From an uncultured Pelagibacteraceae bacterium (lineage in GTDB: Bacteria; Pseudomonadota; Alphaproteobacteria; Pelagibacterales; Pelagibacteraceae): a stretch of DNA of 64,000 nucleotides. The notes beneath the pieces were generated by a model. That model saw only the letters and a list, made by a program, of their open reading frames with translations, did not search any database and was not told the DNA's origin. Shown here in pieces: positions 58,209 to 64,000 of the stretch. The position numbers and the translations under genes were made by a program. The stretch is from contig CACJFE010000003.1 of the NCBI GenBank assembly GCA_902592655.1, positions 62,001-126,000 on the forward strand, given 5' to 3'. Position 1 is the first letter of the stretch. Every line of letters starts with the position of its first letter.

Positions 58209-59708
58209 TTAGTTTTTTCGAAAAAAACCCTTATAAATTTGCCATCCTACAATAGTGAAAATAATGAACATTATTACTATTGTTAGGGGCCTATCCCACA
58301 AAAATGACCATGATCCATCACTGATTAATAATGATCTACGTAAATTCTCTTCCATTAGTCCGCCTAAAACAAATGCAAGTATTAAAGGAGGCATTGGAAA
58401 GTCGTAAAGCCTCAAAATTGTTGCAAAAACTGCAATGCCTATCATTAAGTAAATATCAAAATTATTAAATGACATTAAATAAATCCCTGTCACGGAAAAG
58501 AAAAGTATCAATGGAATTAAAAAAGTTCGTGGAGTAGCTAAAACCCGAGCTATGTAAGGGATTAAAGGAAGATTTAGAATTAAAAGAATAACCATACCTA
58601 TATACATTGACATAATAACTGACCAAAAAATTTCAGGATTAGTTTGATACAATCTAGGCCCAGGTTGAATTCCAAAACCTAATAATGCTCCTAACATGAC
58701 CGCAGTCGTTCCACTACCGGGTATACCCAATGTGAGTAAGGGAACAAAAGATCCAGAACATGCAGCATTGTTAGCTGTTTCAGGTGCTGCTAATCCGTTG
58801 ACACTACCCTTACCAAATTTTTGTTTTTCCTCATCATTCACAAAGTTTCTTTCCATCCCGTAAGCTAAAAATGAGGCTATTGTAGAACCGGCGCCTGGTA
58901 ATACGCCTATAATAAATCCTAAAACTGAAGATCTTGGGATTGTTGTAATCATTTTTTTTGTTTCTATTTTATCTAATTTTATTGAACCTAACTGCGATAG
59001 AGAAATTTGTTTAGCTACTCTTGTAGGATCGTTTGCTTTAAATATAATTGTTAGTGCTTCACTCATAGCAAAAGTCGCCATAACGACTAAAACAAAGCTA
59101 ATTCCATCAGATAAGTTCATATTTTGAAAAGTAAATCTAGGTATATCTGAAAGTGTATCTTGACCAACACTTGCCAGCATTAATCCTAAAACTACCATCA
59201 TCATTGCTTTTAAAAAATGGCCCTTAGCCGAAAAAGCCGATACAGCAGTCAAACCTAAAATCATCAAACCAAAATAATCAGGAGACCTAAAAGCTAAACT
59301 TACTTTCGATAGGCTTGGCGCAGCTATTAATAAGAAAATCGCTGCAATAGTTCCACCTGCAAAGGAACTATAGGCAGCTATTGCAAGTGCTTTGCCTGCC
59401 TTACCTTGTTGAGCCATAGGATATCCATCGAAAGATGTAGCAACAGTTCTGGGTATTCCAGGTGCATTTATTAAAATTGAGGACGTAGAGCCCCCAAAAA
59501 CTGCTCCATAATAAACTCCCGCCATTAAAATTAATCCAGTAGATGGTTCGAACCCGTAAGTAATTGGAATCATCAATGCGATTGCTGTCATCGGACCTAA
59601 ACCAGGCAACATTCCAATAATGGTTCCTGCAAAACAGCCAATCATAACCATCATTAAATTTTTTAGTGATAACGCTGTTTCAAGTCCAATGAGTATACCT
59701 TCGATCAT
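58209..59708 (-). CDS. tctA: tripartite tricarboxylate transporter, large permease subunit TctA
   Basis: A 499-residue membrane protein. It has FAGTIIGMLPGLGPMTAIALMIPITYG near residue 28, AGVYYGAVFGGSTSSILINAPGIP near 63, and the mirrored second-half block SVLGFIIGVLPGAGSTIASFLAYGMERN with FVPLLTLGIPGSGTTAVMLGALLGFG. These are the TctA family motifs. It imports a carboxylate with Na+ or H+ using the soluble TctC. Overlaps tctB by 4 bases. The neighbouring glaH suggests a dicarboxylate substrate, perhaps glutarate. Confidence 0.95.
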   Translation of the reverse strand: MIEGILIGLETALSLKNLMMVMIGCFAGTIIGMLPGLGPMTAIALMIPITYGFEPSTGLILMAGVYYGAVFGGSTSSILINAPGIPRTVATSFDGYPMAQQGKAGKALAIAAYSSFAGGTIAAIFLLIAAPSLSKVSLAFRSPDYFGLMILGLTAVSAFSAKGHFLKAMMMVVLGLMLASVGQDTLSDIPRFTFQNMNLSDGISFVLVVMATFAMSEALTIIFKANDPTRVAKQISLSQLGSIKLDKIETKKMITTIPRSSVLGFIIGVLPGAGSTIASFLAYGMERNFVNDEEKQKFGKGSVNGLAAPETANNAACSGSFVPLLTLGIPGSGTTAVMLGALLGFGIQPGPRLYQTNPEIFWSVIMSMYIGMVILLILNLPLIPYIARVLATPRTFLIPLILFFSVTGIYLMSFNNFDIYLMIGIAVFATILRLYDFPMPPLILAFVLGGLMEENLRRSLLISDGSWSFLWDRPLTIVIMFIIFTIVGWQIYKGFFRKN

Positions 59709-60175
59709 CCCATTATTCCTATATATTGTAAAAATGGATCACGAAGATAAATATTTAATAATCCATGTAGAAGATACATAAATATCGCTACAAAAGGAAA
59801 AGATAAAATAAATATCCAAGTCCATTTTCTTTCTCCAAGAATAATGTAAGATAAAACTAAAAAAATTGAGGTCGAAAGAAAATATCCTACTCTTAAAATA
59901 GTTAGTCCATATAAAATCATAAGAATTACTAATGAGATTGTTTTTTTATAATCTAAAACTGATAAATCTACATTTGAGGGTTTTGTCTCTGGTAAGATAA
60001 TATAAAGAGCCGAAAATAATAAACCCGCGTAACCTAAATAAATTGGAAACGTTTTTGCATTGAAAGCTGCGTTTTCATCGAAAGTAAATACTTGAATTTG
60101 ATGGGCTGTATAAAGATAAAAACCTGAAAAAATAAAAAAGAGCAGTGATATAATCTTTGAAGGACTTATATTCAC
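59705..60175 (-). CDS. tctB: tripartite tricarboxylate transporter, small subunit TctB
   Basis: A 156-residue protein with four membrane helices: a first helix after IISLLFFIFSGFYLYTAHQI, then AKTFPIYLGYAGLLFSALYIILPE (the family FP-x-x-x-x motif), two further helices and an amphipathic end (YLRDPFLQYIG). It matches the poorly conserved TctB. Between tctC and tctA, overlapping tctA by 4 bases, so one operon. Confidence 0.88.
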   Translation of the reverse strand: MNISPSKIISLLFFIFSGFYLYTAHQIQVFTFDENAAFNAKTFPIYLGYAGLLFSALYIILPETKPSNVDLSVLDYKKTISLVILMILYGLTILRVGYFLSTSIFLVLSYIILGERKWTWIFILSFPFVAIFMYLLHGLLNIYLRDPFLQYIGIMG

Positions 60176-60193
60176 TGCTCTTGCTCTTTATAA

Positions 60194-61186
60194 CTATTTA
60201 ATTACGCCTAAATTTTTTAACAATCCAGTCATTTCAACTGTTTGTTTTTCTAAAAATTTAACGAATTTTTTATCTGGGTTATAAATATTTACCCATGCAT
60301 TTCTTTTTCTTACTGCTTTCCACTCAGGTGTTTTTTGTACGTCACCTAACATTTTAGCAATTTTCTTTCTTTCGCCATCACTCATACCTGGAGGGCCAAA
60401 AAAACCTCTCCAATTTACAAATATCGCGTTAGTGCCTTGCTCTTTTAGAGTTGGAACATCTGGTGCATCAGCAACTCTTTTAGGCGCCGTAATACCAAGA
60501 ATTTTTACTTGGTCTCTTGCACCCATAACTTCTCCCAAACCAGTTGAAAGAATTTGAGTTTCACCTGATAAAAGTCCTGCTAAAGCTTTACTACCTGCAT
60601 CATAAGGAATGTAAACAACATCATTTGGATTAGCGCCAGCTTCTTTGAAAGCTAAAGCACCAATTAAATGGTCCATACTTCCCCTAACAGACCCGCCCGC
60701 CATTTTAACTGATTTAGGATCTGCTTTATATGCAGCAACTACATCTTTCCAAGAATTGTACGGTGAGTTTTTAGCTGCAACAATTGCACCGTAATCACCT
60801 ATCACACCAGCTATTGGCACAACATCTTTATAAGATGTAACTTTAGCTGCGTTCTTCTTGCTTACATAACCAGAGTGTCTAGTTATTGATCTAAGAACTA
60901 ATGGAGTTGATTGAACTAAAATTGTATCTGAAGGTTTAGTATTTATCATGTACGATAAAGCTTTTCCTCCACCACCACCTGACATATTTTCAAATGATGC
61001 ACTATTTAAAAAACCAGCTTTAGTTAAAGCTTCACCAGTTCCTCTAGCAGTTCCATCCCAACCACCACCAGCACCACCACCAATTACAAAGTGTAATTTG
61101 TCAGCTGCGAAAGAAGTATTTGAAACTGAAGTTAAAAGAACAGTTGCGAAAACTAGGCTGATAAGTTTTTTGAACTTATTGAACAT
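60194..61186 (-). CDS. tctC: tripartite tricarboxylate transporter solute-binding protein TctC (Bug family)
   Basis: A 330-residue periplasmic binding protein with signal peptide (cleavage near SFAADK). Typical Bug features: HFVIGGGAGGGWDGTARGTGEALT, SYKDVVPIAGVIGDYGAIVAAKNSPY and KMAGGSVRGSMDHLIGALAFKEAGANPNDVVYIPY. The ligand is not readable; Bug proteins bind carboxylates and amino-acid-derived acids. A strong Shine-Dalgarno (gggggaa) precedes its ATG, as expected for a highly expressed binding protein. Heads tctCBA. Confidence 0.95.
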   Translation of the reverse strand: MFNKFKKLISLVFATVLLTSVSNTSFAADKLHFVIGGGAGGGWDGTARGTGEALTKAGFLNSASFENMSGGGGGKALSYMINTKPSDTILVQSTPLVLRSITRHSGYVSKKNAAKVTSYKDVVPIAGVIGDYGAIVAAKNSPYNSWKDVVAAYKADPKSVKMAGGSVRGSMDHLIGALAFKEAGANPNDVVYIPYDAGSKALAGLLSGETQILSTGLGEVMGARDQVKILGITAPKRVADAPDVPTLKEQGTNAIFVNWRGFFGPPGMSDGERKKIAKMLGDVQKTPEWKAVRKRNAWVNIYNPDKKFVKFLEKQTVEMTGLLKNLGVIK

Positions 61187-61252
61187 TATTTCCCCCTGTG
61201 TTTATTAATTGTACTTATTAAAATAAATATCTAATCTAGAGTCAACTAGGTA

Positions 61253-62149
61253 TTAATGAAAAAAAGTTCCTCTAATTCTAAGTAATTCTCTGGATAACCC
61301 AGAATGCTCTTTAAAAGCTTTTCTACCATGCAACCAAAAATAGTTATTAGAGAAAATTGTAGATCCAACAGCCAAGGGAAAGCTTATTTTATTTTTACTT
61401 TGTTCTAAAGCGTCTGATAGTTTTTGTAAAAACAAACCCTGTTTCATATTTTTTGGTTCAGGAAATTGGTCAATATAAGAGATGATTGGTTTGCCATTTT
61501 TATCTTTTGAAAATACAGGATGTTTAACTTTATAATCAACATTTTTACTTTTAGGGGATCCCCATATAAAATCTTCTTGACCTACAGGATCATTACTTAA
61601 ATCTTCCAAATGTTCCCAATCATCTAAATGCAAAATTACACTTTCTCCTCCACCTACATTCTGTTCTTCCATTTTTGTCATTATAATCCAATCAGTTTTC
61701 TCTTTTACATATGTTCCATCCGTATGAAGATCTAAATTTGTGTAGGCTTTTCTTAAATAAGAGTCGCTGCTGTCTTGGTGTTTTACATGAAACCTTGCGT
61801 AATATTTTCCAGTCATTGAGTCGAAATTTGGGTTACCTACCAAATAGGCAAGACCTGTTGAAAGCTTAACTAAAAAATCTTTATCAAATTTTTTATTTGT
61901 TATATCGGGTTCAACAATTGCTGTGCCTGTATTACGGTCATTAAGAATATCATTTAGTGTTTTGCTTAACTTATTTTGAAATACTTCATCTAAGCTTTTG
62001 GCTATGCTAAATCTCGAAAATGGTTTGTATTCTAAAGATAAAATTGAATGTTTTTTAAAAGGGAAAATTAACCTATCAAGATCACTTTCGTTTAATTTAA
62101 TTACACGAACTCTATTAGAATTATTATGATTTGATAATGAAAAACTCAT
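61253..62149 (-). CDS. glaH: glutarate 2-hydroxylase GlaH (CsiD)
   Basis: A 298-residue Fe(II)/2-oxoglutarate oxygenase that matches E. coli CsiD/GlaH along its length: SLEYKPFSRFSIAKSLDEV, NFDSMTGKYYARFHVKHQDSSDSYLRK, QNVGGGESVILHLDDWEHL and SYIDQFPEPKN. The iron triad is His142, Asp144 (LHTDGTYV) and His274 (FWLHGRKAF); 2OG-binding Arg lies near 287-291 (RELLRIRG). GlaH converts glutarate to L-2-hydroxyglutarate with succinate and CO2, part of lysine degradation. No lhgO or gab genes are in the window. It follows tctC by 66 bases. Confidence 0.93.
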   Translation of the reverse strand: MSFSLSNHNNSNRVRVIKLNESDLDRLIFPFKKHSILSLEYKPFSRFSIAKSLDEVFQNKLSKTLNDILNDRNTGTAIVEPDITNKKFDKDFLVKLSTGLAYLVGNPNFDSMTGKYYARFHVKHQDSSDSYLRKAYTNLDLHTDGTYVKEKTDWIIMTKMEEQNVGGGESVILHLDDWEHLEDLSNDPVGQEDFIWGSPKSKNVDYKVKHPVFSKDKNGKPIISYIDQFPEPKNMKQGLFLQKLSDALEQSKNKISFPLAVGSTIFSNNYFWLHGRKAFKEHSGLSRELLRIRGTFFH

Positions 62150-62221
62150 CTACTCAATAGTACCCATAATCCACAAAACAATTAAAATTGCTAGTATTGG
62201 TTCCATTTGTAATTTTACCAT
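62150..62221 (-). CDS. possible 23-residue membrane peptide
   Basis: An ATG on the reverse strand at 62219-62221 starts a 23-codon frame: a short basic start, then one hydrophobic helix (EPILAILIVLWIMGTIE). It is packed 3 bases after the azlD stop and ends with its TAG directly before the glaH ATG, leaving no other use for this gap. Such packing fits a real gene in this genome, but a frame this short can arise by chance. Confidence 0.3.
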   Translation of the reverse strand: MVKLQMEPILAILIVLWIMGTIE

Positions 62222-62224
62222 AAA

Positions 62225-62563
62225 TCAGATGTTAGTCAAAAAGCTTAGTAAAATTGCAGAAGTAATTGTGGGAATTACTAAGTTTTTTTTAGATATTATA
62301 AATATCGCAATGCAAGTAAAGAATACTATTAGTCTCATTATAAGTTCTGAGTCTGCTAAAACTCCTGCAGGAAACATTATCATTCTTCCAAGTAAAGCTG
62401 CTAAAGTCGAATAGGCGACACAGTTAAACCATTTAAATATTTTTGAATTTACGCTTACTTTTTCTGAAGTTAATGCTCCCATAAATCTAGAAATATATGT
62501 TGCGATCGAAGTTGCTATAATAGCTAAAATTATAATTTGACTACTGGCCATTTTTTTCTCCAA
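62225..62563 (-). CDS. azlD: AzlD family membrane protein
   Basis: A 112-residue protein with four hydrophobic helices. IATSIATYISRFMGALTSEKVSVNSKIFKWFNCVAYSTLAALLGR is the AzlD block that includes the conserved R-F-x-x-A and CVAYST. AzlD pairs with AzlC to form a branched-chain or other amino acid exporter. The reading frame starts within azlC (23-base overlap); a shorter start at MASSQ is also possible. It could export amino acids linked to the glaH pathway but there is no direct evidence. Confidence 0.85.
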   Translation of the reverse strand: MEKKMASSQIIILAIIATSIATYISRFMGALTSEKVSVNSKIFKWFNCVAYSTLAALLGRMIMFPAGVLADSELIMRLIVFFTCIAIFIISKKNLVIPTITSAILLSFLTNI

Positions 62564-63245
62564 ATAAAAAAGCTACTGATCCAGCAATTAATCCAGCAAA
62601 TAATAATGACCACTCAGTAGAAAATAAATAAATAACTGGTCCTAAAGTCGTACCTAAAATAACTGAAATAGATACAGCTAAGTTTTTCATAGCTCCTATC
62701 ATCATACAAAAAAAATAGATTGGATTTACAATTGCTAACCCAATTAACATTTCTTTATTTAAAAGATCTGCTGCTAAATACCCAATAATTGTCATAAGAA
62801 CAGCTGTTAACCAAGTTCCAGTACCAATACCTATCCAAAAATCTATTCGATATTTGGCGTTTATATTTTTGTAGGTGTCTTTAGCAATTAACCATGATGA
62901 GACTGCAAGAAAGTGACAAGACAAATAATATTTCCACTTAGGTTGTGATTTATGCTCAAGTAAAGGGAATAAAGAAACTGTCATTGGATAAAGTCTAAAG
63001 TTAACTAACCAAACTGCTAAAAAAATATTTACAATAGAAGCGCCTAATAATAACGACTCCGCCATTACTAATTGTCCAGGTAACGCGTATGTAAAAAAAC
63101 TTGAAGCTGCACTTTGTTGAATGTTAAATCCAGCATCTTTAAGTAAAGCTCCTAAAGCAACAAAACACGCCGCTAAGGGTAACGCCGGACTTCTTGCACC
63201 TTTTAAAGATTTTAAACCTGTAAAGAAAGCTTGCGAGTTAATCAT
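62541..63245 (-). CDS. azlC: AzlC family branched-chain amino acid exporter
   Basis: A 234-residue protein with seven or eight helices. FTYALPGQLVMAESLLLGASIVNIFLAVWLVNFRLYPMTVSLFPLLEHK is the AzlC hallmark, with the NFR-x-x-PM motif. Like AzlC elsewhere, it precedes azlD and forms the larger exporter subunit. Its start overlaps the ATPase stop by 4 bases, so the transporter genes form one transcript. Confidence 0.9.
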   Translation of the reverse strand: MINSQAFFTGLKSLKGARSPALPLAACFVALGALLKDAGFNIQQSAASSFFTYALPGQLVMAESLLLGASIVNIFLAVWLVNFRLYPMTVSLFPLLEHKSQPKWKYYLSCHFLAVSSWLIAKDTYKNINAKYRIDFWIGIGTGTWLTAVLMTIIGYLAADLLNKEMLIGLAIVNPIYFFCMMIGAMKNLAVSISVILGTTLGPVIYLFSTEWSLLFAGLIAGSVAFLFGEKNGQ

Positions 63246-64000
63246 CCACCAAGGAATAATCTTCCTACGTCTGGATTTTTTAAAAGATCATCCCCTTTGC
63301 CTGCGATAGCTGTTTGGCCAGAAACTAAAACGTAACCTATATCTGCAAACTCTAACCCTTTTTTTGCGTTTTGCTCTACTAGTATTATTGTTTTCTTCTC
63401 TGCTTTTTGAAGATCTTCTAAAATTTCAAAAACCATATTTATATATTTTGGTTCCAAACCAATTGATGGTTCATCTACTAATAAGACTGATGGCTTCATA
63501 ACTAATGCTCTTGAAATTTCTAATAATCTTCTTTCACCACCTGATAAAACTTTTGCAGGTTGATTTCTTCTATTTCTTAATCTTTCATATTTTTGAAAAA
63601 TTCTCTCAGCTTCCTCATAAGCTTCGTCCTGTTTATCTTTAATGTATCCACCCATTAAAAGATTTTCCTCAACTGTCATATCAGGAAATACTGAGTTATC
63701 TTGTAAGATATAAGCTATGCCCACTTTACTAAGTTTCTGAGCAGGAGTTAATGTTGTAATTTCATTTCCTTCTAATTCAATTTTCCCATCAAAAATATTT
63801 GTAAATCCATATATGGAGTGAAGTATTGTAGATTTTCCTGCTCCGTTAGGCCCTATTAAACATAACGATTGAGCCTTACTAACTGTTAAATCAAAATTAT
63901 GTAGTATCTCCATTTTTCCATAGCCAGCATTTAAACCTCTTATGGTTAGATGAACATCGTTAGGAGATAATTTATTTAAATCTTCTAAACCGGGTGCTTT
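63242..64000 (-). CDS. livF: LivF-type ABC transporter ATP-binding protein, 5' end beyond the window
   Basis: The frame is open to the right edge: 252 residues visible, and the true start lies outside. The Walker A GPNGAGKSTILH, signature LSGGERRLLEISRAL and Walker B VLLVDEPSIGL motifs are all present; the visible upstream part ends LTIRGLNAGYGKMEIL, typical of LivF. It energises high-affinity amino acid or urea-type import. A LivF ahead of azlCD is unusual, and other Liv subunits would be expected upstream outside the window. Confidence 0.93.
   Translation of the reverse strand, partial: KAPGLEDLNKLSPNDVHLTIRGLNAGYGKMEILHNFDLTVSKAQSLCLIGPNGAGKSTILHSIYGFTNIFDGKIELEGNEITTLTPAQKLSKVGIAYILQDNSVFPDMTVEENLLMGGYIKDKQDEAYEEAERIFQKYERLRNRRNQPAKVLSGGERRLLEISRALVMKPSVLLVDEPSIGLEPKYINMVFEILEDLQKAEKKTIILVEQNAKKGLEFADIGYVLVSGQTAIAGKGDDLLKNPDVGRLFLGG

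Noticed and set aside
1-64000. CRISPR arrays, insertion sequences, prophage, tRNA or rRNA genes
   Set aside because: I looked for regularly spaced repeats, transposase motifs, integrase genes, T-arm ggttcga patterns and rRNA and saw none. The negative is by eye and not a covariance-model search.

Overview
The window looks like a SAR11-type (Pelagibacterales) marine alphaproteobacterial chromosome. The basis is very low GC, extremely tight gene packing, small regulatory complement, proteins rich in Lys/Asn/Ile, a tandem glycine riboswitch in front of gcvTHP, AmtB, TctABC and TerC proteins, acuI, and the DUF3553/cysQ and recX arrangement. I saw no rRNA or tRNA gene, insertion sequence, prophage or CRISPR array, and nothing that looks recently imported.

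Region by region. 1-5.0 kb: small secreted and crotonase genes, a TerC protein, an M23 peptidase, and a reverse-strand trio of SxtJ-like protein, a 50-residue DUF5989 protein and a NodU/CmcH carbamoyltransferase. 5.1-10.3 kb: two TauE/SafE exporters, a CADD-type (self-sacrificing) p-aminobenzoate synthase candidate, an MFS carrier and a cystathionine beta-lyase. 10.3-12.5 kb: a 27-residue highly basic peptide, an unknown membrane protein, an unassigned structured RNA candidate, and mnmA. 12.5-17.1 kb: DUF3553, cysQ, a small membrane peptide, recX, an ABA4-like protein, a DsbA-fold isomerase, a rhodanese, a glycosyltransferase-like protein and a Bcp peroxiredoxin. 17.1-25.7 kb: amtB with a strong terminator, HU, rseP, a LysR regulator, acuI, folE, hisI, a 2OG-oxygenase-like protein, DUF2237, a TPR protein and an SDR.

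25.8-40 kb reads as a light and oxidative damage island. It holds an FeS-BCP-like photolyase that appears to lack the cluster cysteines, then DCC and DUF2256 proteins in the same operon, an 869-residue CNB-acyltransferase-SGNH fusion, a photolyase-like protein with its domains apparently in swapped order, periplasmic MsrA, TspO, an SDR, Fe-type SOD, and a DUF3833-Cfa-DUF1365-FAD oxidoreductase operon like those of the ChrR/sigma-E singlet-oxygen regulon of Rhodobacter.

40-53 kb carries the glycine cleavage system under its riboswitch, two exporters, a second TerC, a renalase-like flavoprotein, a PrpD-family protein next to aconitase, and LysE. 53-57 kb has a copper/redox neighbourhood (cytochrome c', DUF411, cytochrome b561, DUF4396), a ProC-like reductase, an AbrB-type membrane protein and DoxX. 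57-64 kb holds a beta-barrel protein, a complete tripartite tricarboxylate transporter, a clear glutarate 2-hydroxylase (GlaH/CsiD), AzlCD and the 3' part of a LivF-type ATPase.

Throughout, convergent genes often interlock at their stop codons with no room for a terminator. Clear intrinsic terminators are seen at only two places: after amtB, and between doxX and the beta-barrel gene.
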